Source of the DNA: Nocardia jiangxiensis NBRC 101359
Lineage (GTDB): Bacteria > Actinomycetota > Actinomycetes > Mycobacteriales > Mycobacteriaceae
Direction of reading: 5' to 3'
Assembly: GCF_000308615.1 (NCBI RefSeq)
Contig: NZ_BAGB01000031.1
Span: 124,001 to 188,000 of the forward strand
Length of the DNA stretch: 64,000 nucleotides
Shown: positions 18,354-29,596 of the stretch, one piece after another
How positions within the stretch are numbered: position 1 is the stretch's first letter
Layout of the letters: each line of letters starts with the position of its first letter
Position numbers and translations under genes: made by a program
Notes under the pieces: model-generated
The model's database searches: none
Seen by the model: only the letters and a program-made list of their open reading frames with translations
Told to the model about the DNA's origin: nothing

Positions 18354-20780
18354 TCAGCGCACCAGCAGCGCTACCGGTAGCCGGGTGAACAGCTTCTCCA
18401 GGCGAACGCGAGTGGTGAAGGTGTGCCCGGTGAGGCGATCGGTCCAGGTGCCCGGCGGTAGGTCCAATGCCGCATCGCCCCAGCCGGTTTCGTTCAACCG
18501 GACGCTGTGGCGGGTGGCGGCCGCGATCACCTGCGGCGGCTCGTCGACCCGGCCGCGGGCGTAGGCGATCAGATGTCCGGCGCGGTCGCCCGCGGCGAAC
18601 AGCGGCGTGTACGCCCCGCCGGCGAAACATTCGGGACGTTCGCGCCGGAGCCACAGCGCGTAGGCCACGATCCACATCTTGGCCGCGCCGCTGGAATCCA
18701 ATTCCGGTGTGCCGGTGAGCGATTGCAGCATCGACAGACGATGGCCGAAATCGACCGGGCGACGGTTGTCCGGATCGACCAGTGAATCCTCCCAGAGTTC
18801 ACAACCCTGGTAGATGTCCGGGATGCCGGGGCCGCAGAGCTGAAGCAGCTTCTGCGACAACGCATCCGACCACGCGTGCGGCGCGAGCTTGATCACCGTC
18901 TCCGACAGTCCGCCGCCGACCTGGCCGTCGATCACCGCGTCGATCCACTGGTGCAGCGCGGACTCGAACTCGAGATCCGGTTCCTCCCAGGAGGTTTTGG
19001 TGCCCGCCTCGCGAGCAGACTTCTCCGCGAACAGATGTAGCCGCTCGCGCAGGCCTGCGACCGTCGCGGCGGGCCGCCCGTCGTTGGGCCACATGCCGAA
19101 CATGTTCTGCAGCAGGAACAGCGCCGTCGCCTCGTCCGGCGGCGGAGTGTTCTCGAACCAGCGGGGCACCGATTCGGCCCACAGTTCCGCGGCCTGGGAC
19201 AGCACCCCGATCCGGGCGCGCACGTCCTCGCCGCGTTTGGTGTCGTGCGTGCTCAGCGTCGTCATCGTGGCGGGCCAGCGTTGGGCGCGTTCGGAATTGG
19301 CGAGATGGAACTCCAGCACCGACCGGCCGAACCGGGCCGGATTGCCGCCCACCTCCTGCAGCGAGACCAGTCGCGCGCCCTGGTAGTACATGGTGTCCTC
19401 GACCGCCTTGGCGGTCACCGCCCCGCACACCTGATGCAGCCGCACGGCCGCCTCGCCGTTCGCCGCCAGCGCGGTGACCAGCACCGACAGTGGTGCGGTC
19501 AGCTCGCTGTTGCGTTTGCACACCTTCTGGACCACCGCGGTGATCATGCCCGCCAGCGGTGCGTAGTCGGTGCGGTACACCGGCATGAACGAGAGCACCT
19601 CGATGGTGGCGTTGGTCAGCGCCATATCGCTGATCGGCACGGTGTCGATGCCGCTGACTCCCGCGTCGCACTTGATCGCGGCGACGAGCCTGCGGATCTC
19701 GGGCACCAGCATCGTCTCGGCCACGGCGCGTTTGATGCGGTGTTCGTTGTTGCCGATCCACGCGCCGTTGCTGCCGTGCCCGCAGTACTTGCGCGACAGC
19801 TCGGTGAGAGCCTTCTCGCCGTCCGCATCGATCAGCACCCCGCCCAGATCCGCCAGCGCGTCGTAGCCGGTGGTGCCGTCGATGGGCAGCATCGCGTCCA
19901 GCGGCTCGCGATTGGAGAGCACCTTCTCCACCAGCAGCAGCCGATGCGGGCCGATCAGCCGCCGCAGGCGGGCCAGATAAGCCGCAGGATGGGCCAGGCC
20001 GTCCGGATGATCCACGCGCACACCGTCGATCACATCGTGTTCACACCAGGCGGACAGTTCGCGATGGGTGATCTCGAAGACCGCCGGATCCTCCTGCCGG
20101 ATCGCCGCCAGGCTCGACACCGAGAAGAACCGGCGGTAGGTGCAGATCCCGGCCTTCCAGCTGACCAGGCGGTAGTGCTGCTTGTCGTGGATCCGCAGCG
20201 CGTTCTCCCCGTCGGTGCCCGGGGCGATCGGGAAGCGCAGATCGTGCAGTGCCAGCATCGGTTCCGGGCCGCTGCGATCGACGGTCAGCGCGGCCGGATC
20301 GTTCTCGTTCTGCAGCATCGGCAGCGCCAGGCGCCCGCCCGCGCCGTTGCTCGGAGACCAGTCGATGTCGAAGAAGTGGGCGAACTGGGATTTGCGGCCG
20401 TGGCACAGCACGTCCCACCACCACGGGTTCTGCCGGGGATCGCTCACCCCGACGTGGTTCGGCACCAGATCGACGATCAAACCCATTCCGCGACTGCGCA
20501 ACTCGTCCGACAGCGCCTTGAGCCCGGACGGGCCGCCCAGTGCGGCGGACACCGTCGTCGGATCGGTGACGTCGTAGCCGTGCGCGGAACCGCGCATCGC
20601 ACTCATGACCGGGGACAGATACAGATGCGAGATGCCCAGTTGCTGCAGGTATTCCGCGATCGCACGGGCATCGGCGAAGGTCAACGCGTCCGGTCGCAGT
20701 TGCAACCGATAGGTGCTGCGGACGTTCGTCTGCCGGAGCACCGGTGTGGTGTGGGACTCGGTGGAAGCGAATTCTGTCAT
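18354..20780 (-). CDS. treY: Maltooligosyltrehalose synthase TreY
   Basis: 808 aa from the ATG at 20780, preceded by a purine-rich AAGACAGAG stretch; upstream frame is open but not homologous. It rearranges the terminal alpha-1,4 bond of maltooligosaccharides to alpha-1,1, making the substrate of TreZ. The GH13 features RSTYRLQL, LYLSPVMSA, VDLVPNHVG, nucleophile Asp in GVRVDHPDGL and acid/base Glu in LLLVEKVL are present, with the long C-terminal part typical of TreY. It follows glgX/treX by 35 bp on the same strand, so the two form an operon. Confidence 0.96.
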   Translation of the reverse strand: MTEFASTESHTTPVLRQTNVRSTYRLQLRPDALTFADARAIAEYLQQLGISHLYLSPVMSAMRGSAHGYDVTDPTTVSAALGGPSGLKALSDELRSRGMGLIVDLVPNHVGVSDPRQNPWWWDVLCHGRKSQFAHFFDIDWSPSNGAGGRLALPMLQNENDPAALTVDRSGPEPMLALHDLRFPIAPGTDGENALRIHDKQHYRLVSWKAGICTYRRFFSVSSLAAIRQEDPAVFEITHRELSAWCEHDVIDGVRVDHPDGLAHPAAYLARLRRLIGPHRLLLVEKVLSNREPLDAMLPIDGTTGYDALADLGGVLIDADGEKALTELSRKYCGHGSNGAWIGNNEHRIKRAVAETMLVPEIRRLVAAIKCDAGVSGIDTVPISDMALTNATIEVLSFMPVYRTDYAPLAGMITAVVQKVCKRNSELTAPLSVLVTALAANGEAAVRLHQVCGAVTAKAVEDTMYYQGARLVSLQEVGGNPARFGRSVLEFHLANSERAQRWPATMTTLSTHDTKRGEDVRARIGVLSQAAELWAESVPRWFENTPPPDEATALFLLQNMFGMWPNDGRPAATVAGLRERLHLFAEKSAREAGTKTSWEEPDLEFESALHQWIDAVIDGQVGGGLSETVIKLAPHAWSDALSQKLLQLCGPGIPDIYQGCELWEDSLVDPDNRRPVDFGHRLSMLQSLTGTPELDSSGAAKMWIVAYALWLRRERPECFAGGAYTPLFAAGDRAGHLIAYARGRVDEPPQVIAAATRHSVRLNETGWGDAALDLPPGTWTDRLTGHTFTTRVRLEKLFTRLPVALLVR

Positions 20781-20815
20781 CTCTGTCTTGATCTCATCAT
20801 GGCGTGCGTGCGGCC

Positions 20816-22984
<2,169 letters not shown>

Positions 22985-23087
22985 GCCTTCGACAGTAATG
23001 GGCGTCGCTGGGTACCCGGTGCGGGTGGGCCGCGAGATGTGGCATTGCACGCATCTCGGGCGGTGGCGCAATCGTGCCGCGCGGTGG

Positions 23088-24026
23088 TCAGCGCAGTGCG
23101 CGCCGCCAGGTCTGCCCGAGCAGATCCTTGCCGAAGCTGTGGTGCGGTTCGGACTCGGCGAGTTCGAATCCGGCCCGCTGATAGATGTGCCGGGCCGAGG
23201 TCAGCACGTCGTTGGTCCACAGCACCATCTCGCGGTATCCGGCGGCGGTGGCGAATTCGACGCAGTGCCGGACCAGTGCGGTGCCCACGCCTCGGCCGCG
23301 TGCGGACGGTTCCACCAGCAGCAGCCGCAGCCGGGCGGTGTCGTCGTCCTCGTGCATGCAGAACACCGCGCCGAGCCGTTCGCCGCCGGATTCGGCGATC
23401 CAGGCGTGCTCGGTGTGCGGGTCGTGTGATTCCAGGAAGCCGGTCACGATCCGCGCGACGAGGGTTTCGTAGCTGCCGTCCCAGCCGTATTCGGCGGCGT
23501 AGAGGGCGGCGTTTCTGGCGATCACCCAGCCGTAGTCCCCGGGGCGGGGTTCGCGGATGCGCACCGGTGCCTCGTGCCCGTCCAGAATCGCCTCGATGGT
23601 GTGCATGGCCTCGACCAGGCGGGTGTGGTCGGCGGCGGGACGCTCGGCGAGCAGGTCGGCGACGCCGCGGCTGGAGCGTTCGTTCAGGTCGGCGAAGACC
23701 GCGCGGCCCCGGTCGGTGAGCTGCACCTGCTGGCGTCGCGCGTCCTGCTCGCTGCGTCGCCGTTCGGCGAGTCCGTCCTGTGCGAAGCGGGCCAGGATGC
23801 GGCTCAGATAACCGGGATCCAGGTCCAGGCTCCGGCGCAGTTCGACCACGTCCGCGGTTTCGGAGTGGGCCAGTTCGAACAGGATTCGCGCCTCGGTCAG
23901 CGAGTAGTCGGTATCGACGAGGTGTTCGTGCAGGACGCCGATCAATCGGGTGTAGCGGCGATTGAATTCGCGGACGGCATCGATGTGCTCGGCGGCGACT
24001 TCGGCACTCGTGCTGACGGTGTTCAT
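23088..24026 (-). CDS. MarR-GNAT fusion: regulator with acetyltransferase domain
   Basis: 312 aa. Residues about 1-145 form a MarR-type winged helix (LTEARILFELAHSETADVVELRR, then SRILARFAQDGLAERRRSEQDARRQQVQLTDRGR). Residues about 155-312 form a GNAT acetyltransferase with the acetyl-CoA loop VEPSARGRGVGTALV and the C-terminal YQRAGFELAESEPHHSFG. Fusions of this type are widespread in bacteria; the acetyl acceptor and ligand are mostly unknown. Two similar palindromes (24054-24088) lie upstream and probably serve autoregulation. It is divergent from bioA, with no evident link to biotin. Confidence 0.9.
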   Translation of the reverse strand: MNTVSTSAEVAAEHIDAVREFNRRYTRLIGVLHEHLVDTDYSLTEARILFELAHSETADVVELRRSLDLDPGYLSRILARFAQDGLAERRRSEQDARRQQVQLTDRGRAVFADLNERSSRGVADLLAERPAADHTRLVEAMHTIEAILDGHEAPVRIREPRPGDYGWVIARNAALYAAEYGWDGSYETLVARIVTGFLESHDPHTEHAWIAESGGERLGAVFCMHEDDDTARLRLLLVEPSARGRGVGTALVRHCVEFATAAGYREMVLWTNDVLTSARHIYQRAGFELAESEPHHSFGKDLLGQTWRRALR

Positions 24027-24053
24027 GAGGCTCCGCTTCCGGTTCGCTGGTCC

Positions 24054-24088
24054 TTGACTCGGTCAGGATATTCTTTGACTCCGTCAAA
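24054..24088. promoter_or_regulatory. Tandem palindromic operators of the MarR-GNAT gene
   Basis: Site 1: TTTGAC-TCC-GTCAAA (24074-24088), perfect 6-bp arms. Site 2: TTGAC-TCG-GTCAG (24054-24066), the same motif with a mismatch in the right arm. The TTGAC halves start 21 bp apart, about two helical turns, so both sites face the same side of DNA. They lie 28-62 bp upstream of the start at 24026, where a MarR-type repressor would act. Confidence 0.6.
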
Positions 24089-24162
24089 CGATAGCTCTGC
24101 AGCCCTCGTGTGTGAACCGGTTTTCGCATGCAGATGCGGGGGAGCGGGTCGCCGATGGTAAC

Positions 24163-24177
24163 TTGAACGACGTTCAA
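24163..24177. promoter_or_regulatory. BioQ operator upstream of bioA
   Basis: TTGAAC-GAC-GTTCAA, a perfect palindrome matching the TGAAC-N3-GTTCA motif described for BioQ in Corynebacteriales. It ends 23 bp before the bioA GTG. Confidence 0.85.
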
Positions 24178-24200
24178 GGAAGCCTTCGTGAAGGATTGCC

Positions 24201-25469
24201 GTGGCATTGACCCCCGACGAGATCACCGCGCTGGACGCCGCACACGTCTGGCATCCCTACGGCGGTTTCCCGGCTCCGACCGAACCACTGGTCGTCGCCT
24301 CCGCCGCCGGAACCAAGCTCACCCTGGCCGACGGCCGCGAGCTGGTCGACGGAATGAGCTCCTGGTGGGCGGCGGTGCACGGTTACCGGCATCCGGTGCT
24401 GGACGCGGCGCTGACCGAGCAGGCGCAGCGGATGAGTCACGTCATGTTCGGCGGTCTGACCCACGAACCCGCGGCACGACTGTGCCAGTTGCTCGTCGAG
24501 CACACCCCGGACGGGCTGGACAAGGTCTTCCTGTGCGACTCGGGTTCGGTGTCGGTCGAGGTGGCCGCAAAGATGTGCCTGCAGTACTGGCGGGCGCTGG
24601 GCAAGCCGGGCAAGCGGCGGCTGTTCACCTGGCGCGGCGGCTATCACGGCGACACCTTCACCCCGATGAGCGTGTGCGATCCCGAGGGCGGCATGCATTC
24701 GCTGTGGACCGATGTGCTCAGCGAGCAGATCTTCGCTCCCGTCCCGCCGAAGGAATACGAGCCGGAGTACGTCCGCGAACTGGAACGTCTGCTGGCCGAA
24801 CACGCGGACGAGACCGCCGCGGTGATCGTGGAACCGATCGTGCAGGGCGCGGGCGGTATGCGTTTTCATCACCCGGACTATCTGAACGACCTGCGCCGCC
24901 TCTGCGACGAACACGGCATCCTGCTGGTGTTCGACGAGATCGCCACCGGTTTCGGCCGCACCGGCACATTCTTCGCCGCGGACCGGGTCGGCGTGCGACC
25001 CGACGTGATGTGCGTCGGCAAGGCCCTCACGGGCGGATATCTGACGCTGGCCGCGACCCTGTGCACGTCGCGGATCGCCGAGACGATCAGCGCCGGGCAC
25101 GGCGGGCTCATGCATGGGCCGACCTTCATGGGCAACCCGCTGGCCTGCGCGGTCGCGGTCGCCTCGATCGAACTGCTGCTCTCGCGCGACTGGTACGGCG
25201 AGGTCGCCGGGATCGAGGCCCGGCTGACCGCCGGATTGGCTGCGGCGCAAGAAGTTCCGGGCGTGGTGGAGGTGCGGGTGCAGGGCGCGATCGGCGTCGT
25301 GGAACTCGATCATCCGGTCGATATGCGCAAGGCCACGCACGCCGCCGTGGACGCCGGGGTCTGGCTGCGGCCCTTCCGCAACCTCGTCTACACGATGCCG
25401 CCGTTCATCAGCAGTCCGGACGATATCGCGCGCATCACCGCGGGCGTCGTCGCCGCGGCCGCGAGCTGA
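24201..25469 (+). CDS. bioA: Adenosylmethionine-8-amino-7-oxononanoate aminotransferase BioA
   Basis: 422 aa, GTG start after AAGGATTGCC. It converts KAPA to DAPA using S-adenosylmethionine as amino donor (biotin synthesis step 2 of 4). A class III aminotransferase: [10 protein letters not shown] at the N-terminus, [14 protein letters not shown], the glycine-rich [13 protein letters not shown], Asp in [15 protein letters not shown] and the PLP lysine in [10 protein letters not shown]. Length fits the family. It precedes bioF by 64 bp, with its own and a second BioQ box in front of each gene. Confidence 0.97.
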   Translation: MALTPDEITALDAAHVWHPYGGFPAPTEPLVVASAAGTKLTLADGRELVDGMSSWWAAVHGYRHPVLDAALTEQAQRMSHVMFGGLTHEPAARLCQLLVEHTPDGLDKVFLCDSGSVSVEVAAKMCLQYWRALGKPGKRRLFTWRGGYHGDTFTPMSVCDPEGGMHSLWTDVLSEQIFAPVPPKEYEPEYVRELERLLAEHADETAAVIVEPIVQGAGGMRFHHPDYLNDLRRLCDEHGILLVFDEIATGFGRTGTFFAADRVGVRPDVMCVGKALTGGYLTLAATLCTSRIAETISAGHGGLMHGPTFMGNPLACAVAVASIELLLSRDWYGEVAGIEARLTAGLAAAQEVPGVVEVRVQGAIGVVELDHPVDMRKATHAAVDAGVWLRPFRNLVYTMPPFISSPDDIARITAGVVAAAAS

Positions 25470-25504
25470 GTGTGTTCGCGCCGGGGCATACCCGGCCTTG
25501 CTCC

Positions 25505-25525
25505 TGAACGCCGTTCAAGTATGCT
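25505..25525 (+). promoter_or_regulatory. BioQ operator and promoter of bioF
   Basis: TGAAC-GCC-GTTCA at 25505-25517 is followed by TATGCT (25520-25525), a good -10 element 8 nt before the GTG at 25534. The operator occupies the -35/spacer region. The layout is the same as at bioB. bioF can therefore be transcribed independently of bioA. Confidence 0.8.
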
Positions 25526-25533
25526 TCTCTCCT

Positions 25534-26721
25534 GTGAGTAGCGATCCGTTGAGCTGGTTGGACGAGCGGGCCACCGCGCGGGTGAGCGCTGGACTGCGGC
25601 GGGAACTGCGAGCGCGCCAGCCGCGGTCCGCGGCGATCGATCTGGCCTCCAACGACTATCTGGGGCTGTCCCGGCATCCCGAGGTGATCGCCGCCGCGGT
25701 CGATGCCGTGCGCACCTGGGGAACCGGGTCGACCGGTTCGCGGCTGGTGACCGGGACGACGACCGCGCACGAGGAATTCGAGGCCGAACTGGCCGAATTC
25801 GTCGGTGCGGAGGCGGGGTTGGTGTTCGCCACCGGATACGCCGCCAACCTCGGGGTGGTCACGGCACTGGCCGGGCGCGGATCGCTGGTGGTGTCCGATG
25901 CGGGCAGCCACGCCTCGCTGGTCGACGCCTGCCGCCTTTCCCGGGCCCGGGTCGAGATCGCCCCGCACTGCGACGTCGACGCGGTGGATCGGCTGCTGGC
26001 CGAACGCACCGAGGAGCGGGCGCTGGTGCTCACCGATTCGGTGTTCAGCGCGGACGGTGATCTCGCGCCGCTGGCCGATCTGCATCGGGTGGTCAGCGCC
26101 AACGGTGCGGTGCTGATCGTCGACGAGGCGCACGGTATCGGCGTGCGCGGCGAGGGCGGGCGCGGGCTGGTGCACGAGCTGGGCCTGGCCGGGCTGCCCG
26201 ATCTGATCGTCACCGCGACACTGTCCAAAGCCCTTGCCGCGCAAGGTGGTGCGGTGCTGTCCAGTGAGCGCGTGCGGGCACATCTGATCGATTCGGCGCG
26301 CACGTTCATCTTCGACACCGGTCTGGCCCCGGCGGCCGTCGGCGCTGCGCGCGCGGCACTGGGACTGCTGCGCCGCGATCCGGAGATGGGCGGGCGCGTG
26401 CTGACCCGCGCGGCGCAGATCGCGCGCATCGCCGGTGTGCCGCAGCCGGATTCGGCCGTGGTGTCGGTAGTGCTCGGTCGGGCGCAGGTCGCCTACGACG
26501 CCGCCTGTGCATGCCGGGCGCGCGGAGTGAACGTCGGATGCTTCCGCCCGCCGTCGGTGCCCGAGGGCACCTCGCGGCTGCGGCTGACCGCGCGCGCGGA
26601 TCTCACCGATGCCGAGATGGACACCATCGCAACGGTTCTCGGCGAGGTGCTGGTGCAGGCGCGCGCCGGAACGCCGGATCGGGAGCCGCAACCCGCCGGT
26701 GTGTCCGCGTCCGCGTCGTAG
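25534..26721 (+). CDS. bioF: 8-amino-7-oxononanoate synthase BioF
   Basis: 395 aa from GTG 25534; the frame also opens upstream, but that part overlaps the operator and promoter. It condenses pimeloyl-ACP/CoA with alanine to KAPA, the first committed biotin step. Motifs: LASNDYLGLSRHP, GTGSTGSRLVTG, VLIVDEAHGIGVRGEGG with the PLP-binding Asp/His, and the Schiff-base lysine in TATLSKALAAQGG. The C-terminus is slightly extended (PQPAGVSASAS). bioD follows at 33 bp. Confidence 0.96.
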   Translation: MSSDPLSWLDERATARVSAGLRRELRARQPRSAAIDLASNDYLGLSRHPEVIAAAVDAVRTWGTGSTGSRLVTGTTTAHEEFEAELAEFVGAEAGLVFATGYAANLGVVTALAGRGSLVVSDAGSHASLVDACRLSRARVEIAPHCDVDAVDRLLAERTEERALVLTDSVFSADGDLAPLADLHRVVSANGAVLIVDEAHGIGVRGEGGRGLVHELGLAGLPDLIVTATLSKALAAQGGAVLSSERVRAHLIDSARTFIFDTGLAPAAVGAARAALGLLRRDPEMGGRVLTRAAQIARIAGVPQPDSAVVSVVLGRAQVAYDAACACRARGVNVGCFRPPSVPEGTSRLRLTARADLTDAEMDTIATVLGEVLVQARAGTPDREPQPAGVSASAS

Positions 26722-26753
26722 GCATTGTTTCCTGATGTGGGAGTGAGGATCTC

Positions 26754-27437
26754 GTGAGTGTTCTGATCGTGACCGGCACGTCGACCGATGTGGGCAAGAC
26801 GATCGTCACCGCGGCGCTGGCGGCCGCGGCGCACGCGGCCGGACGTTCGGTGGCGGTCTGCAAACCGGCCCAGACCGGTGTGCAGCCGGGCGAACCCGGC
26901 GATCTCGCCGAGGTCGGCAGGCTCGCCGGTGTCACGCGCACACTGGAATTGGCCCGCTATCCGGATCCGCTCGCCCCCGACACCGCCGCCCGCCGCTGCG
27001 GCAGCCCGCTGCTGACCCTGGCCGAGACGGTCGCGGGCGTGGAATCGCTCGCCGACGCCGATCTGACGCTGGTGGAGGGCGCGGGCGGACTGCTGGTCCG
27101 GATGGGCGATTTCACGGTGCTGGATCTGGCCCAGAAGATGAACGCGCCGGTGCTGGTCGTCGCCGCCGCGGGCCTGGGCACCCTCAATCACAGTGAGCTG
27201 ACCACCCGTACGTTGTCCGCCGCGGGCGTGCCCTGCGCGGGTCTGGTCATCGGATCCTGGCCCGTCGCACCGGATCTGGCCTCCGACTGCAACCGTGCCG
27301 ATCTGCCCGCGGTCACCGGCGTGGACCTGGTCGGCAGCATTCCGGAGGGTGCGGGCCGCTGGACTCCGGAACGTTTCGCGGAGTCCGCCCCGGGCTGGTT
27401 CGAGCCCGCGTGGACGCAGCGCTATCTCACAGCGTGA
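26754..27437 (+). CDS. bioD: ATP-dependent dethiobiotin synthetase BioD
   Basis: 227 aa, GTG start preceded by GGGAGTGAGGA. It closes the ureido ring of DAPA with CO2 and ATP to give dethiobiotin. The P-loop is GTSTDVGKT (about 7-15), the substrate region is CKPAQTG, and the second switch is [11 protein letters not shown]. It forms a bioF-bioD transcription unit and converges on bioQ. Confidence 0.96.
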   Translation: MSVLIVTGTSTDVGKTIVTAALAAAAHAAGRSVAVCKPAQTGVQPGEPGDLAEVGRLAGVTRTLELARYPDPLAPDTAARRCGSPLLTLAETVAGVESLADADLTLVEGAGGLLVRMGDFTVLDLAQKMNAPVLVVAAAGLGTLNHSELTTRTLSAAGVPCAGLVIGSWPVAPDLASDCNRADLPAVTGVDLVGSIPEGAGRWTPERFAESAPGWFEPAWTQRYLTA

Positions 27438-27523
27438 TCCGCACCGAGGGCGGCCGCATCGAGTCGGTTCGCCTCGTCCGGTCCGAGCGACAGCCCTCGG
27501 CCTGATCGCCGCCGGGGCGGTAC

Positions 27524-28126
27524 TCAGCGCACCCGGCTGCCCAGTAGGTGCCGCACCCCACCGAGGAACAATTGCAGACCGAAATCGAAACGATCGGTGG
27601 CACTGAGTGTTTCGCCGTCGGTGAGCGATTCGTGAACCGGCGAGGACTCCTCGGCCAGCGCGCCCGCCGAATCCATCTGCATGCGCGACTGCTCGTCCAC
27701 CGTCCCGCCCAGCACGTAGTACAGCAGTGTGTAGGCGGCCCGATCGGCCTCTTCGCGAGTCATCCCGCCGCGAATCAGCGCCCCGGCCAACCGTTCCCGG
27801 CCCTTGCTGGTGGTCAGGCGGGAGGCGTAGGTGGCCGAGACCACCTCGGCCCCGTCGCGGTAGGCCAGCAGACACGAGCGCAGCCGATGGGCGAGTTCGA
27901 TGACCTGTCCGGACCAGTCGTCCGCATCGACCGTGTCCTCCATGGGCGCGAGAATCCGGTCGGCCACCGCGCCGAGCAGGGCCTGTTTGTTGGGAAAGTG
28001 CCAGTACAGTGCCCCGGGTTGGACATGCAGGGAGGTCGCCAGCCGGCGCATCGTCAGATCGGCCAGTCCGTACTGGTCGAGAATGGCGACGGCTCCGTCG
28101 ACGACGTCGGTGCGGTGCAGCTGCAC
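27524..28126 (-). CDS. bioQ: TetR family repressor BioQ
   Basis: 200 aa, GTG start with AGAAAGGG upstream. The TetR DNA-binding domain is at the N-terminus (LADLTMRRLATSLHVQPGALYWHFPNKQALL); the rest resembles the TetR_C ligand domain. Position inside the biotin cluster, divergent from bioB, and three TGAAC-N3-GTTCA palindromes in front of bioA, bioF and bioB identify it as BioQ, the repressor of biotin genes in corynebacteria and mycobacteria. Its own start lies 69 bp from the bioB box, so autoregulation through that site is possible. Confidence 0.88.
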   Translation of the reverse strand: MQLHRTDVVDGAVAILDQYGLADLTMRRLATSLHVQPGALYWHFPNKQALLGAVADRILAPMEDTVDADDWSGQVIELAHRLRSCLLAYRDGAEVVSATYASRLTTSKGRERLAGALIRGGMTREEADRAAYTLLYYVLGGTVDEQSRMQMDSAGALAEESSPVHESLTDGETLSATDRFDFGLQLFLGGVRHLLGSRVR

Positions 28127-28194
28127 GGGCTGGCCCTTTCTGACGACCTTCTTTTTTTACGAGCTTTGACTTCCTGTCTGCAGGTACCTTAGCC

Positions 28195-28215
28195 TGAACA
28201 CCGTTCAAGTACATT
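28195..28215 (+). promoter_or_regulatory. BioQ operator and promoter of bioB
   Basis: TGAAC-ACC-GTTCA at 28195-28207, then TACATT (28210-28215) as -10. A further half-site GTTCAC lies at 28216-28221. The operator-to--10 arrangement matches the bioF promoter almost base for base (GTTCAAGTA in both). Confidence 0.82.
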
Positions 28216-28260
28216 GTTCACGTTGCGCGGCCGCCCCGGCCAGAAGAAGGGATTCGTGCT

Positions 28261-29280
28261 GTGACCCAGGCACCCGTCAAGACCGACGTCGATATTCTGG
28301 CGACCGCTCGCGAGCAGGTGCTCGAGCGCGGCGTCGGACTCACCCAGGAGCAGACCGTCGAGGTGCTGCGGCTCGGGGACGATCGGCTCGAGGAGCTGCT
28401 GGGCCTGGCGCACGAGGTGCGGATGCGCTGGTGCGGTCCCGAGGTCGAGGTCGAGGGCATCATCTCGCTCAAGACCGGCGGCTGCCCCGAGGACTGCCAC
28501 TTCTGCTCGCAGTCGGGCCTGTTCTCCTCGCCCGTGCGCGCGGCCTGGCTGGACATCCCCTCGCTGGTCGAGGCCGCCAAGCAGACCGCCAAGACCGGCG
28601 CGACCGAATTCTGCATCGTCGCGGCCGTGCGCGGCCCGGACGAGCGGCTGATGGCGCAGGTCGCGGCCGGCGTCGAGGCCATCCGCAACGAGGTCGACAT
28701 CCAGGTCGCCTGCTCGCTGGGCATGCTCAACCAGGAGCAGGTCGACCAGCTCGCCGCGATGGGCGTGCACCGCTACAACCACAACCTGGAAACCTCCAAG
28801 TCGCACTTCCCGAACGTGGTCACCACGCACACCTGGGAGGAGCGCTGGGGCACCCTGCGCATGGTGCGCGAGGCCGGTATGGAGGTGTGCTGCGGCGGCA
28901 TCCTCGGCATGGGTGAGACCATCGAGCAGCGTGCCGAGTTCGCCGCGCAACTGGCCGAACTGGAGCCCGACGAGGTGCCGCTGAACTTCCTGAACCCGCG
29001 TCCGGGCACCCCGTTCGGGGATCTCGAGGTGCTGCCCGCGGCCGAGGCGCTCAAGGCCGTGGCCGCCTTCCGGCTCGCGCTGCCGCGCACCATCCTGCGT
29101 TTCGCGGGCGGCCGGGAGATCACCCTCGGTGATCTGGGCGCCAAACAGGGCATCCTCGGCGGCATCAACGCCGTCATCGTCGGCAACTACCTGACCACGC
29201 TGGGCCGCCCCGCCGAGGCCGACCTGGACCTGCTGGGTGAGCTGAAGATGCCGATCAAGGCGCTCAACGAAACTCTCTGA
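28261..29280 (+). CDS. bioB: Biotin synthase BioB
   Basis: 339 aa, GTG start with AGAAGAAGGG at about 10 nt. A radical SAM enzyme that inserts sulfur into dethiobiotin. The CxxxCxxC motif binding the 4Fe-4S cluster is in [13 protein letters not shown] (about residues 77-89). [12 protein letters not shown] and [11 protein letters not shown] are conserved family blocks, and the auxiliary cluster ligands (Cys in CSLGM, Arg in ILRFAGGRE) look intact. It is followed by bsaP. Confidence 0.97.
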   Translation: MTQAPVKTDVDILATAREQVLERGVGLTQEQTVEVLRLGDDRLEELLGLAHEVRMRWCGPEVEVEGIISLKTGGCPEDCHFCSQSGLFSSPVRAAWLDIPSLVEAAKQTAKTGATEFCIVAAVRGPDERLMAQVAAGVEAIRNEVDIQVACSLGMLNQEQVDQLAAMGVHRYNHNLETSKSHFPNVVTTHTWEERWGTLRMVREAGMEVCCGGILGMGETIEQRAEFAAQLAELEPDEVPLNFLNPRPGTPFGDLEVLPAAEALKAVAAFRLALPRTILRFAGGREITLGDLGAKQGILGGINAVIVGNYLTTLGRPAEADLDLLGELKMPIKALNETL

Positions 29281-29386
29281 TCGCGCCGTGGCCGAGCCGG
29301 GCGCGGACCGCCGGTACGGTGAAGGTATTGTCGAGCAGCCCTGCCGCTGCACTTCATCGAGGGGTTTCGCAGAAGTGGTCGTCGAT

Positions 29387-29596
29387 ATGGAAGAGCGCTA
29401 CAACCCGTTCACGGGTAAGCGAATCGTCGCGGGCCTGGATGATCCGGTACCCGCCGCAGCCGCGCTGGGCCTCGAGCCGCCGCGATTCTGTGAGCAGTGC
29501 GGACGCCGGATGATCGTGCAGGTGCATCCCGAGGGCTGGTGGGCCAAGTGTTCCCGGCACGGCGTGGTCGATTCGAAATCCCTGGATCGTCGCTGA
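29387..29596 (+). CDS. bsaP: Biotin synthase auxiliary protein BsaP
   Basis: 69 aa from ATG 29387 ([13 protein letters not shown]); a GTG at 29375 in the same frame is an alternative start. It contains CEQCGRRM and KCSRHGV, three or four cysteines suited to bind a metal or Fe-S cluster. It corresponds in position and character to M. tuberculosis Rv1590, recently named BsaP, a small protein that mycobacterial BioB needs for activity. The location directly after bioB supports this. Identification is from memory of the family, not from alignment. Confidence 0.75.
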   Translation: MEERYNPFTGKRIVAGLDDPVPAAAALGLEPPRFCEQCGRRMIVQVHPEGWWAKCSRHGVVDSKSLDRR

